Shown in pieces: positions 34,917 through 46,195 of a stretch of DNA of 64,000 nt. Below the pieces are notes generated by a model. The model worked only from the letters and a program-made list of their open reading frames with translations. It made no database searches and had not been told where the DNA came from. Numbering within the stretch: position 1 is the stretch's first letter; each line of letters opens with the position of its first letter. The DNA lies in assembly GCA_002633025.1 (NCBI GenBank), contig NMRB01000610.1, positions 228,243 through 292,242 of the forward strand. Direction: 5' to 3'. Source of the DNA: Notospermus geniculatus (Eukaryota; Nemertea; Pilidiophora; Heteronemertea; Lineidae). The position numbers and the translations under genes were made by a program.

Positions 34917-35255
34917 AGCGAGGTTTCGCAAATCTGACGAAACACGAAGTACGAAATACGAAATTGGACTTCATTTCCATGACGTAATGTATTTCAGGAG
35001 ATGGTTGATACCACAAATATCGCCTGCTGCAAGAGCGTCTTTTAGCGTAAGACGTTAGATCGATAGGGTTATGGTGTGTATTAAACTTTAAAATTTATCA
35101 TTCGTTTCCACTGTTCGCATCTAAAAAGTGGGAGTTTAAAAATTCAAGATGTACCATAAGTCTCTCGGTCTTACATGATATGCTAAAAGACACACTGGCA
35201 GCAGGGACATTTGTGGTAGTAACCATCTCCAGAAATACAGTAGGTCCTGGAACGT
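34917..35255 (+). mobile_element. Family C MITE, copy 1
   Basis: Begins GCGAGGTTTCGCAAATCTG and runs to ACCATCTCCAGAAATAC. The same copy in segment 2 (51,944-52,915) carries a 632-bp nested element that is absent here. Confidence 0.85.
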
Positions 35256-35269
35256 TTCTATAGGAAATT

Positions 35270-35425
35270 TATTAGGAGCAGCTCAGTTAGCGCATCATTT
35301 GATCCTTTCAGACCAGGTGAGAATACAAAATTTGATCTCGGCCGGGAATTGAATCCGTGACCACTCAGCTCGGTCTCGAGTTCGACGCTCAACCACTCCG
35401 CCATTGCGGTCCCCAACAGCCACTC
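35270..35425 (-). mobile_element. Second tRNA-derived SINE type, copy 1
   Basis: On the minus strand a tRNA-like head is visible: A-box-like TGGCGGAGTGGTTGAGCG and B-box-like GGATTCAATTCC about 50 bases later, resembling a serine/leucine tRNA. A counterpart is at 52,920-53,080. It is distinct from the SINE at 14-217 and too divergent in the acceptor region to be called a functional tRNA. Confidence 0.55.
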
Positions 35426-35744
35426 ACTCGTGGTATGAATGAATTCCAGTTTTTAACAGCCCTTTCGAATGCATCCGTACAGCAGAAAAAAGCAAAGACA
35501 TGCATGAACTTGCTGTCATCCATTCTACCATTGGCTAGATTCACTATAAGACCAGTAACAGTCTTTATGAATATCAGTTATTTGGTGAGTATGAATAAAA
35601 ACTAGTAAATGCTTATGCTTGTGCTTTTTTTTCTAATGTACAAATAATAAAGCGTTGGCGAGTCCTGCACAAAATTGAAGTAAAAGCATTTACTATGTTA
35701 TGCACGCCATCGATTCCAATATCTCGGAACTTGGATAGGCCTAC

Positions 35745-35950
35745 GTAACACAGACTTTTTCTATAGTGTGAGGAAAAACTATCTCATTCTATAGTGCGCT
35801 GGGAAAAACTGTTTCGTGGAAAACTGTCCTGGTAATAACACTAGTATAACCAACATCTCGTAACTTGGATACGTAACATACACTTTTTCTGTGTGTGGAA
35901 AAACTATCTCATTCTATAGTGTGATAGGAAAAACTGTCCTGGCAAAAACT
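35745..35950 (+). repeat. Short tandem duplication (GGAAAAACTATCTCATTCTA unit)
   Basis: Two to three imperfect units containing ACTTTTTCT, GGAAAAACTATCTCATTCTA and ACTGTCCTGG. The related units differ by TA versus TAGGCCTA at 35,736-35,743 and 35,870-35,871. Copy 2 equivalents span 53,390-53,650. Confidence 0.65.
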
Positions 35951-36701
35951 AGTTTAAATACTTATAATCCGGCAACGGATTGATCGGCCGTTCGGATATT
36001 TTTCAGGGGGGGGGGGGGGGGGGGCNAAGCAAAATATTTTACAAAAAATTCTTACCGTGTTGAATGAGTTTCTTGTCCTCTTCGCTGACAACTTGTTCCT
36101 GGCAACATTTCCCGCTCAAATAACACCGAAGTATTTCCGCGGTGATAACCTCCCCTGGGAATGTCATGGCCGTTCCTGCGCCGTCGGGACGATTAGTAGC
36201 CTCCATTCCGTGGTCGGCCATTTATATACGGGGTCCTTGACGCGTGCACCAGGTAAAATACTGGTGGCCACGTGTCGCCCATTGTCAAACCACCAGAGAC
36301 ATTACCGCCACGCTCCGGCGCGAGCGCAACGACCAATCATGGAACCTCAAAGCGCTCGCGCAAGTGACGTCACCAGGGCGCGTGCTTGATGCGCAAGTTA
36401 CCCTTGGGAGTGGATGAAGACGGTTTGAAAAGCTTTCTTGATTCTCCCGCTACACATTGATGGACAATAATCATTATCATATCGTTTAGAAATTATTAAC
36501 AATAATAATGATGATACCAATGATTTGATATGGCGCTATTCCGTGGACAATGTCCATGTTCTTTGCGCTGCCTCTGAATTTATTGGCAACAGTACTTGTT
36601 TCGCAAAAACACAATCAAGTCATGAAAAACCGTTGTTTTTAAAATGTCTTTCTCCTTCTTCACTAAGGGTTCCTTTACGTTATTCATACCAACCAAGTTA
36701 T

Positions 36702-37097
36702 TAGGGAGGTTTCGCAAATCTGACGAAACATGAAGTACGAAGTATGAAATTCAGCTTCATTTCCAGGACCTAATGTATTTCTGGAGATGGTTGGTACCAC
36801 AAATGTCCCTGCTGCCAGTGCGTCTTTTAGCATATCATGTGTAAGACCGAGAGAGTTATGGTGCATCTTGAATTTTTAAATTTCCACTTCGTACATGTAG
36901 CTACAAAGTGCAAAGGAAAGATAAATTTCAAAGTAAATACATGTATACACCGTAACTCTATCGGTCTAACGTCATACGCTAAAGGACGATCTTGCAGCAG
37001 GCGATATTTGTGGTACATTTACCAACCATCTCCTGAAATACATTACGTCATGGAAATGAAGTCCAATTTCGTACTTCGTACTTCGCGTTTCGTCAGG
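36702..37097. mobile_element. Family C MITE, full length
   Basis: Begins TTAGGGAGGTTTCGCAAATC and ends TACTTCGCGTTTCGTCAGG. The copy 2 equivalent is 54,427-54,815. Confidence 0.85.
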
Positions 37098-37875
37098 TGA
37101 GCGCTCACCGATTGATGGGCGGTAACTCGTTATTCACTCACAAAACCTTGTCACAGTGGACTTGTCAACAAACTTACTAGTATTTACACCCCGTGGTTTT
37201 AACCCAGTTTTTAGTAAACCAATCGTCGTTTGACGATCATGTATAATCCGCCTGTGATTATGAATAAGGGGTGGACATGCTAATCCCTTCATTGACTCTA
37301 TTGATCAGTGGACTAACAGGGTGTGTGGCCTGTTCCCTTTACGTGCTTTGTACTCTTTTCCTACATTCGTCCTATTCGTCTGTGTGTCAAGAATTTTGTG
37401 TTTATGACTTCATGGTTTTCCCTGCATTTCTTCACGTGTTTTGGGTATCATTTGGAATCCCACAAATCAATGACGTCATAGCGGTGTTGCTGAGCAGGAC
37501 ATTGTAATCGGTGGCATACGTCAGCAGTTAATGTATATTTGGTATGTAAGTGTAGGCCTATACCATGTATGTACGTTGGTGTATGCATGTCCACGACTAG
37601 GCCTTTGTTCATGTCCATCAGCAGTACATGCACACTTTTGGCGTGTAGGCCTGTAGCCTACTCCGTCAGGCACGACGTAGGCCTACAGGACATGACTTTG
37701 GCTGTTTCCATCAGGGTCTGGGATTTATCATTGACCTGATTCAGTCCATATCTAGGCCTCTAGCAATGGTAATACATTTACGTAATCTTTAAATACACTT
37801 CCATTCCATAGCGCATCTGGCTGATTTCTTTCGATCAAAGATTGTCATTACTTCTTCGTCTCATTTATAGAAACA

Positions 37876-40800
37876 ATGGCAGTCGTGACCATCAAACCCT
37901 TCAGAGCTTTAGTAAGTTCTGTCGTTCTGGTTTTCTTGATTTGCACTGTTCTGCTGATGTTGACTATCAACAAAAATGAAAAAGACGCCGCCTATCGGCG
38001 AGTCCGTGAAAGCTCAGTGAAATTCAGCGGAAATCGGGAAGAACTGGACCTCTCCGCTGTGAAGAGATGGGAAAGGTTGCAAGAAAAAGCGGCCATTGGG
38101 GACGAGGTCAAGGTCGTACCGCTCGGGAAGGAAAGCGATTCTTCCATTTTGTTTGCGAAGGCTGTGGCGGAATTCGCAAAGAAAAAAGGTAATAAGCATC
38201 AGCGGGTAGTAGTAAGATGACAGTGATGGATGACTGCAAGTTTTGCAGTTACAGTGTAGGCCAACATGAAAAGACAAGAAATTCGAGCGAGGAAGTCAGT
38301 CAGACCCTTTCCTTGCTGGAAATTTCATTAGAATAAAAAGGGCCAGCTCCTGAAATCTCACAGAAATCCTGTTATATAGGTATTCTTTGGAAAGCGCTCA
38401 TCGAGAGCTTTCCAGTATATACCTGTGTTTCAGTGCGAGGAAATCAGTCAGCCCCTTTCCTTGCTGGAAATTTCATTAAAATAAAAAGGGCCAAATCCTG
38501 ATCTCACAGAAATCCTGTTATATACATGCATGTATTCTTTGGAAAGCGCTCATCAAGAGCTTTCCAGTATATACCTGTGTTTCAGTGCTTTTCAGCGTTC
38601 TTGGCCTACATTGCCTCAGTGAATTTTTGCACCATTGGTCTTGGCAGTGAAGGGCTTAGTGCAAGAGATGATAAGGCCTACTGTGATAAAAAGTCAATAT
38701 GGGGACACACTGGACATCCTGCGAAAGCCAGCCATGACAGGTCAGAAGGGGTACACAAACCTTGGGCCTGGTGCATTGTACAGATCGTAAGCACTGGAGC
38801 CAACTGTACAAATGCACTAGGCCAAGGTTTGTTTACCCCTTCTGAGCTGTCATGGCCGACTTTCGCAGGATGTCTATTACACAATAAAATCATTCAGTAC
38901 TTACCATTCCAGTTTCTCCACGCCAAGGAAGTCATTCGAAAATCTTGGAGAAGAACAGCGATATTCTTCTAAAATTGCAGCGGCGTATACTCGTACCGGG
39001 AAATCGACCGCCCGACTCGGCCTATAATATCAACGTCACGTTCAGCGACTACATCTCTCTCGATAGAAAAGTCATCGACAGCAGGCCACCGCAATGCACA
39101 GAGATTGAGTACGATGTAAGAATTGGTTTGTGGAGGCTCCATATTCTGTCTGCCTTTTAAAATTTTCCAGTCAGCACAATGCCAGCTTGAAATCACGTGG
39201 TCGTTCAATTTCGCCATCAGGGATTAAGCGGCCTATCCACGTGCAATATTATTGCACAATATGAGGATCAAAATGGGCAATATTGTTGCCAATCTTTCTC
39301 CCATCCATTATGCCAGAAGCACATGACACCCATTTTGGGCCCCATATTGTGCAATAATATTGTTCCGTGGAAAAACCGCTTTATAAATCTGCTTGAAATC
39401 CGACCATCACTGGCAGCGCAGGTACCAAAATTACCGATGGTCGAGACAAAGGCCTTTTACAAAAAGAAGTCAGTTTGTGCTCAGTCAGCCGTATCGCTCG
39501 ATGCCACCGCATTGTACTAGTGCCTATAGGCCTCCATACACTTGCCGAAACTTCCTGCCGACGGCAGCGTGAAACACCCAAGAGGAGACCTTGATATCCT
39601 GAAAAATGTGCAGAGACCACCGGGCATCAGTCCGTTGTTAGTTCGTTGAAAGTAAAAAATATCTATCCTAAATTTCAGACTAGTACCTTACCCACCGCAA
39701 GCATCGTCATCCCGTTTCACAACGAGGCCCTCTCCATGCTCCTGCGCACTGTGCACAGTATTTTGAACAACGCACCGGATGAACTTTTGGCTGACGTCAT
39801 TCTGGTGGATGACCACAGTGTCTATGGTTACCTACAGGAGCAACTGGTCGAATATGTCAAATACCTACCCAAAGTAAGCTACGGACTGAATGCAGAGGTC
39901 ATTGCAATAACTCCGCAACGTACGAAAATGCGATGCAAGATTCCTTCGTCTTGAATTGTCCCCGGGTGTATTTTGCCAAGAACTAGAATTACAGGGGGCA
40001 CCACTGTCAAAGCACACTGACGTAAAATCTAATTTGCATATTCACCTGCAGGTCAAATTGATTCGCACGCCAGCCAGGATTGGCCTAATCAAAGCGAGGC
40101 TGATGGGGATGGAGCATGCGTCAGGTGACGTCATCATGTTCCAAGATGCGCATACCGAATGTAACGCGGGCTGGTTGGAGCCTCTCCTGGCAGAGTTACA
40201 GTTGAACCCCAAGGCGGTTGTACAGCCACATATCGATAGGATTGACCCGTGGTCATTGGAGTACAGAAACGACATGGAATGGTACCCTATCGGGGCATTT
40301 GGATGGGACCTACGGTAAAGCGGGTGATCCACTGTTGCGATTTTGGCTTGAGACGGGGTTGCGTTCCCTTGCGATTACCATATATGGTAATCGGAAGTCC
40401 TTATAAGGTAATCGCAAGAGAACGCAACCCCGTCTCAAGCCAAAATCGCAACAGTGGATCACCCGCTTAAGAGGGAGCAACTTTGAAACGGTTTGATAAA
40501 GTATATGGACCGCCAGTTTACAAAGGCTTCACAGTCGCGAAAGCTTTGTGTCTAGCTGTTAAAGGGAGACTCCACTCATTGTAAACTTTTGAATTTTTAT
40601 CAATCCATGGAGACTGTTGCCACGAATTGTGATGTCACTAGTGTCAATAGGCTGACGACTTTTGTAGTGAATGAGCTAATACTGTGACTGCCTAGGCCTA
40701 TTGGTTGTACCTTCAAAAATATGCATTGAGCACACATGACATCACATGAGCTTTGCAATGGTCCCCTTGGGATGCAATTAAAATACTTAAAATGATGAGT

Positions 40801-42008
40801 TTGCTGATTTAAAAAAAGGCATGTTGCAAATATCAATGAATTTGAATGTATTGACGATATTTCAAAAATTCATAATTTTACACAATGAATGGAGCCTCCC
40901 TTTAACCGGCGTGTCCGTAAACCTATACTTCAATGTAAGCACAGCCTTTATAAATATCATGATATTATCGTATTTTTGCATAGTTTTCCGAGTGGTTTGA
41001 AATTCACGGTGTTCTGTAATTTTACTGTTTTTCAGTTTTGCCTGGCTTGCTGTTCCAATTCACGAACACCGCCGGATCAAATCGAATCCGGCGAGAGCAA
41101 CCCGAAGCCCTACCTTGGTCGGCTGTGCTCTTGCAGCCGACAAAAACAATTTTCTTTCCACGGGATCGTTTGACACTGGCTTAAAAATTTGGGGCGGGGA
41201 AAACCTGGAACTGTCCTTCAGAACCTGGATGTGCGGCGGTGAAGTCCTTACGGTGCCGTGCTCGCGTATCGGCCACGTTTTCAAAGTTCAGACTTACGGC
41301 TTTGAGGGGGAAAAGGCGAAAGTCGTGAAACGGAACTCAATGCGCGTGGCGGAAGTATGGATGGGGGAATACAAACGTTTCTTCTACGCCGCCACGTCAG
41401 AAACGGAAGTGCCACTAGAGGATGCTGGGAAGGATTCGATTCAGGAACGGAAGCAGCTCAAAGAAAAAATGCAGTGCAATGACTTCGATTGGTATTTAGA
41501 CACTGTTTTCCCGGACTTGCAAAAGCCCACAGATGACGCCACCTTATATGGTGACGTCACGAATACTCACAGTGACGTCTGCTTAAAACCGGACCCCAAA
41601 ACAAATTACGTCATTCTCACCGGCGAGTGTTATACCTTTCGAATTCAACCTGCTTATGAGTTTTATATTGATCTAGATTTTCGGTTTAGGTACCGCAAGA
41701 TGTGCGTCGACTTCGGCGATAATTTACTTCTAAGGCTAGTGAACTGCGACGACGTGAACTCGAACCGTAGTTGGTCGTTGCGGTTGTCGTCTTCTAGTAA
41801 ACGAAGTGGGAAAATCGTCGCTACAACCGTGGAAGGGGGCGGTATGAGCGAGTATTGTCTAACGCACGTTACAAACGTGATTGAACCCTATAATGGCGAA
41901 CAAATGCCTCAAATGAACCAATGCCGAGAGAAGAGTAAATTTCAGTCTTGGGCATTTATGTATCACATGGACCAGAACACACTGAAACAATTCAAAGCGT
42001 CCTCTTGA
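37876..42008 (+). CDS. Polypeptide N-acetylgalactosaminyltransferase, copy 1 (complete, five exons)
   Basis: Exons 37876-38188, 38913-39115, 39679-39873, 40052-40314 and 41036-42008 join in phase to 648 residues. The product is a type II Golgi protein that transfers GalNAc from UDP-GalNAc to Ser/Thr, starting mucin-type O-glycans. Residues about 11-32 form the single membrane anchor ([15 protein letters not shown]), followed by a basic stem. The GT-A catalytic domain starts in exon 2-3 ([23 protein letters not shown]). The metal-binding DxH motif is Asp269-Ala-His271. The acceptor-site signature WGGENLE is at 377-383, with PCSRIGHVF at 399-407 and [11 protein letters not shown] after it. A C-terminal ricin-type lectin domain from about residue 500 has weak CLD/QxW motifs. 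Exon 4's donor is altered by a MITE at 40,319. The canonical AGGLF segment reads VGCAL (353-357). Family assignment is firm; isoform unassigned. Confidence 0.93.
38287..38588 (+). repeat. 148-bp tandem duplication in intron 1 of transferase copy 1
   Basis: Two direct units starting GCGAGGAA at 38,287 and 38,435 share GGAAATTTCATTA and CTTTGGAAAGCGCTCATC. Copy 2 of the segment has only one unit (about 56,034-56,180). Confidence 0.85.
38716..38878. mobile_element. TIR element (ACATCCTGCGAAAG) in transferase intron 1
   Basis: The left end ACATCCTGCGAAAGCC pairs with GACTTTCGCAGGATGT on the right. Internally, CAGAAGGGGTACACAAACC pairs with its inverse. In copy 2 the same element has a further MITE inserted in its left arm (56,318-56,480). 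Confidence 0.85.
39224..39383 (+). mobile_element. Family E MITE, copy 1 only
   Basis: Intact ~160-bp element with ends TTAAGCGGCCTATCCACGTG and CCGTGGAAAAACCGCTTTA, in transferase intron 2. It is absent from the matching intron of copy 2 (around 56,970-56,990). Confidence 0.85.
40319..40467. mobile_element. 149-bp MITE inserted in the exon 4 splice donor of transferase copy 1
   Basis: The ends AGCGGGTGATCCACTGTTGC and its inverse are perfect and the element is almost entirely palindromic. TAA flanks it at 40,316-40,318 and 40,468-40,470. The empty site in copy 2 is at 59,294-59,300 (GTAAGAG). The insertion lies four bases into the intron: the target duplication keeps GTAA but changes the following bases from GA to AG. 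A TAA duplication suggests a PIF/Harbinger-type element. Confidence 0.95.
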
Positions 42009-42013
42009 ATAAA
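42008..42013 (+). terminator. Poly(A) signal AATAAA overlapping the stop codon, copy 1
   Basis: The stop TGA (42,006-42,008) and AATAAA share one base (TGAATAAAA). If used, the 3' UTR would be only some 20 nt. Copy 2 has the same arrangement. A downstream signal may also exist, so use is uncertain. Confidence 0.5.
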
Positions 42014-42346
42014 ACTGTAAAGTTATACATGTACATAGTTTACTGTCGTTATTCCTGAACTCTATGCTGCGATTTATTGGCAGAATCAAGAACTGGGTAA
42101 TGGTACCCGACGGTCCCCCGTTACAACGACCATCCACGCGCAGAAAGAGATACTTGAGGCTCGAATGTTCCCACTCAAAATCGTCCACGCTGAACATCAG
42201 AGCCCTATTTCAACATTTTCAAATATCCTATTAGATCAATTGTCGGACATCGTTCGCTGATCCGTATCTTCGTTTGAGAGGTGTGAATTTAGTACCGTCG
42301 TCCCCGTCTGTTGTATGACGAGCGGTTATTCTGAAATACGACGCGC

Positions 42347-42515
42347 AGGTGTGACAGGAATCAAAGTACCCCAGGAATCAAAGTCCGGTCCTATTGTTCA
42401 GCGATGGATTAGGATATATGGCTAGAGAGACCACGACCATTCGGATATAACCTTACAATAGCGGGCTATTGTTTAGCGGACTTGCATTCCTAGGACGTTG
42501 ATTCCTGTCACACCT
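42347..42515. mobile_element. TIR element (GGTGTGACAGGAATCAA) downstream of transferase copy 1
   Basis: AGGTGTGACAGGAATCAA pairs with TTGATTCCTGTCACACCT. The copy 2 equivalent at 61,161-61,328 shows that insertion predates the split of the copies. Confidence 0.85.
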
Positions 42516-43251
42516 GTCTTACGCGAAAAATGAAGATAGCAGAAAGATACCGACAAGAAAGACAAGTCAATTGACGTATGGTATGTCAAATTTGACCCAG
42601 CCGTTGCGGAGATATCGGCTGAAAACCTCGCGCCACTGGGATGTGGAATCAAGTGTAGGAAAGTAGGCATGATGAACGGCACCGTCGATTAGCGATCAGA
42701 GAGGCTTACCTTTCCTTTTTGAGTTCGCCTGTATTCTTGGAGCCTTTTCTTCAGTGCTGCATAATTATTTAGAAGCAATGCGTTTAAAGTAAACAAATGG
42801 ACAAGAGGGGGTTACAGGGCTTTCATTAAGCCTGCGTATGGCGTCTATTACGCATGTAAACTACAGAAATGACGCAAATATAAATAACTCTGAAGTCTCA
42901 AAAACAAAACTGCGCACGCGCGAATTATCCATGGCAATGACCTAATTACGAAGTTTGATCTCATCTATAAAACGAGAAGCCCTGTACAACGACAACGTAC
43001 CGTAATATGCAACTTTGGTTTTCTTCTTAGTCTTTGCAACGAAAAATAACAGAAATGAATCAGTCTGGTGTCGTCGTTCAGTTACAGCAGTGATCTCGCG
43101 ATGGCGACCAAATATTTGACACTGCTGCCACCTATAAAATGGCGATGTCACTACGCAACATGGGGCAGGATCTTCCCTGCCTGGCGGACGAATAATACTG
43201 TTTCCTAACTACTAGATTTATTACATGCAGTGTACAATCATAATGGATGAA

Positions 43252-43582
43252 GACTCTCCCCACGCATCTTCGATGATCGAAGGCCGATCTGCTCACCACT
43301 ACGTTACACCGCGCATCACCCTTCGAGAAAGTGACCGGTCCACGCCGTATCTGCCGCCTCGAGAAGAAGAGGCCAATCAGAATCGGTGTTGTAAAATTTG
43401 AATCGTGGTACAAAGAGTTGTAGCCGAAGACCCGATATAAAGTGTCATATGATTGGTCGACCGGTAAAGTTGGCATGGTGCCAAGATACGCCGCCGACTG
43501 GTTCTCGAAGGGTGATGTGCGATGTAACGCAGAGGAGAGCAGATCGGCCTTCGATTATCGAAGATGTCCCCACGAGGCGGGT
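43252..43582. mobile_element. ~330-bp TIR element (CATCTTCGATGATCGAAGGC)
   Basis: Arms of about 90 bp share ATCGAAGGCCGATCTGCTC and GCATCACCCTTCGAGAA and their inverses. Copy 2 has it at 63,027-63,357. Long open frames across this region on the minus strand follow the inverted arms and have no recognisable domain. Confidence 0.8.
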
Positions 43583-43751
43583 TTTCTGAGGAAGGGGCGC
43601 CGACACAGCAACTTACCATCTTCGTTCGACGCCACTCGGCCGAAGAATGCGCTACAGAGGTATTAAAAGGGTAACGCATTAAAATAGAGCGCAAAGCCAA
43701 TCGTCAGTATAGAGTCTCCCACCCCAACTGAGTTGAAGTCGATGGTTATAC

Positions 43752-43900
43752 ACAGGGTGGCCCCCAAAAAACGCAACCGCATACTTCCCACTCAAATAGC
43801 ACCCACATAATTGGCATGGATGGATGGAGAATCTTCTTAGAAGCAAAATGGGACCAAGATTCTCCGATTCGGTTCTCCTTCGCAGAGGATTATCCCTTTT
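43752..43900 (+). mobile_element. Family G repeat, copy 1
   Basis: Begins ACAGGGTGGCCCCCAAAAA; see 20,248. The copy 2 equivalent is 63,504-63,650. Confidence 0.65.
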
Positions 43901-44017
43901 TGGCGGAAAATACCGCTCATAAGATACTAACAGAAATTACGAGTATAAAAAACCGTTACTCACAAACTCCTCTGGCCTTTAATCTTTTCAATGCCTGAAA
44001 GCTATTCTTGTAGAGGC

Positions 44018-44192
44018 GTCTTACTGAAAAGATATAGGGCCATATTCATAAAGGGTGTTTAAGACTTACATGTAGACGCGTGTAACTTCACCAAATGCAC
44101 ACACTTCCACCATGCATTTGACGAAGTTACACGCGTCTTAGTCTCAAACACCCTTTATGAATTTGGCCCATAGACTTTTCAGTAAGACACAA
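44018..44192. mobile_element. TIR element (GTCTTACTGAAAAG / GGGCCATATTCATAAA)
   Basis: Left GTCTTACTGAAAAG and GGGCCATATTCATAAAGGGT pair with right ACCCTTTATGAATTTGGCCC and CTTTTCAGTAAGAC. It is the last segment of copy 1 that aligns to copy 2. Confidence 0.8.
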
Positions 44193-44667
44193 TGCATCAC
44201 GTAATGCATGGTCCAGCATCTTAAAGCGAATCGAAATCGAAAAAATTTGATTTAGAAATAGAATTTGAAAGGGGACGAATTTTCGGGAAAAAATGTAAAC
44301 AAACTTCTCCAGAATGTCAACAAAGAAATTTTCGTGCATTCTGATTGGCTGGATTTTGTGTTTACGAACACCAGCCAAATGTAAACAAAATCCGCTGTCG
44401 ATTCGCTTTAATCAACCTATTGTCTGCCATGTTGTTCCCCGATATCAGAAGCATGGGTAAAAATACTTCATTTAGAGCGCTATGAGCAATAGGACCTGAG
44501 ATATTGCCGAAAAATGGCTATTTTGGCGGCCATATTTGAAATCAAGATGGCGGCCGCCAGCGTGCGCGAATTTTTGCAGTCCATTTTTTTTCATGATCCT
44601 TAGTTAATATGAAAATGTCCAACGACATGTGAGCGCGCAGCGCGTCTGGGTCGGGGGGAGACCCCAC
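44193..44667. other. Junction between the two long direct copies, with a MITE
   Basis: A TIR element at 44,221-44,411 has ends TTAAAGCGAATCGAAATCG and GATTCGCTTTAA. The rest (44,412-44,667) shows no counterpart in the 5' flank of copy 1 and no gene. Confidence 0.6.
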
Positions 44668-45617
44668 CATCTTTTTTTGGAAAGGTCAATAAACTTGACG
44701 CCAAGGTGAAAAAATACACCAGCAGCAGACCCATTTTGAATATATCTAGTGACCAGATTTTAGACCGACCCCATTCACGGACCTCATTTAAAACTAGGGA
44801 GTTTTCGCAAAGCCCCCGAAACCCCAACGCAAACGCCAAACCCATTGTTCGATGCCACGAAGACAGCACCGAACAAAAGGATAGACGTTCGCGTTGGCAT
44901 TTCGGGAGCTTTGCGAAAACTCTCTACTGCAAAGAGCATAACGCGAAACTGAAGTTGGTCATTGACAAAATTCTCTCACCCGTGACCAAGATTTCGGTCA
45001 TTCTCATCTCGACGAGTGGGCGTGATTTGGGCGTTTCTGGCCCCGTCATTTGTTGAATTCACTCTGCGTATTTCTTATGGGTAAGCAGATGATTATAGCT
45101 ATCATGTAGCATTCTTTCTATTTCCATATTTTTCATACGTTCCGAGTATTATCCGGTAAAGTAAATATAGGAGGGGTGACAGGCGCGAGTCATGTCTTTT
45201 AATATGCCGACGTCCTGTGTCGCCGGTCCTTAAGGCAAGGTTGACTCCGAATCCGTTGACCTTGAAAGAACCTTCTGAATATGACTTCTCAAGGTGATCC
45301 CACCTTGCTTTTTGAACGCGTTGAAGTTACATGTACATCACGATCGGTGAGAAAAACGGTGTGCTTCGGTGTGACACAGCGTATTGCAGGGTGACAAGCC
45401 AAAACACAGCCTAAAGTCACTTTTGGAAACTTATTAGGAGAAATGATTAACAATTTTCAATGTTTTTCACTTAGAAAGCAGGATTGTGAGTGCAAAACTT
45501 CATAACGGAGTTGCCGCCACATTGAAAGTTTGATATCAAAATGTGCAGAATTTAGTAAACTATACACAATGGGCAAGTATATTAGTCCTTATCCTATGGC
45601 ATTCTGCGGAGACATCG

Positions 45618-45763
45618 GGCCGTATGCACCAAAACGAAGTTTATCTTGAACTCAGGTTGAGCCACAACTTTTCCATTGTCACATCATGCGCTGGCAAACT
45701 TGAACAATTGAAAAGTTGTGGCTGAACCCGAGTTCAAGATAATCTTCGTTGGTGCTTACGGTC
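45618..45763. mobile_element. Family H MITE, copy 2
   Basis: Equivalent of 28,070-28,215, with the same GGGCCGTATGCACC-type terminus; a partial second copy lies at about 45,880-45,980. Confidence 0.7.
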
Positions 45764-46195
45764 CATCGTGTTAGAGCGAATCTAAACCAAGGTTTAGAAC
45801 CCTTGGGTACCCAGCTACCCAGCTCACGATTAGTTTTGTGAAAACATGAAAAAAATCGTAAATTCCTTACCCCTAGGGCCGCAGCTTTTTAACTGTTCAG
45901 GTTTGCCAGGGCATGTTGTGACAATGGAAAAGTTGTGGCTCAACCTGAATTCAAGTAATCTTCGTTGGTGCATACGGCCCTTGTGTTCGAATCAAAAGAA
46001 AGAGAAATCGAGCGAACTTTATTTTTTTTTATTTATTTGTCCTGAAACACCCTGTATTCCAACATCCCCTCTGCGGCATCTGACAAAGCAGACTCAAAAT
46101 CAAACATCATTAGAGGAGGAGGGACAAAAACGAAACATATCCACCCTTATTTTGTACACTTAGCAATCCCACCAAGACCTTAAAAATACATCCAC

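Larger units (their letters stand above)
27105..44192 (+). repeat. Long direct repeat, copy 1 (about 17 kb)
   Basis: Copy 1 of a segment repeated in the same orientation at 44,668-63,868+. Alignment by eye starts at CATCTTTTTTTGGAAAGGTC and carries one complete GalNAc-transferase gene. Differences from copy 2 are a few percent substitutions plus many whole-element insertions. Copy 1 alone has 32,090-33,900, the MITEs at 39,224 and 40,319, and a 148-bp tandem duplication at 38,287. It may be a tandem duplication or an alternative haplotype. Confidence 0.9.

Noticed and set aside
35280-35410. Functional tRNA gene
   Set aside because: Only A- and B-box-like motifs fit; acceptor stem pairing is not convincing, so a SINE is the better explanation.
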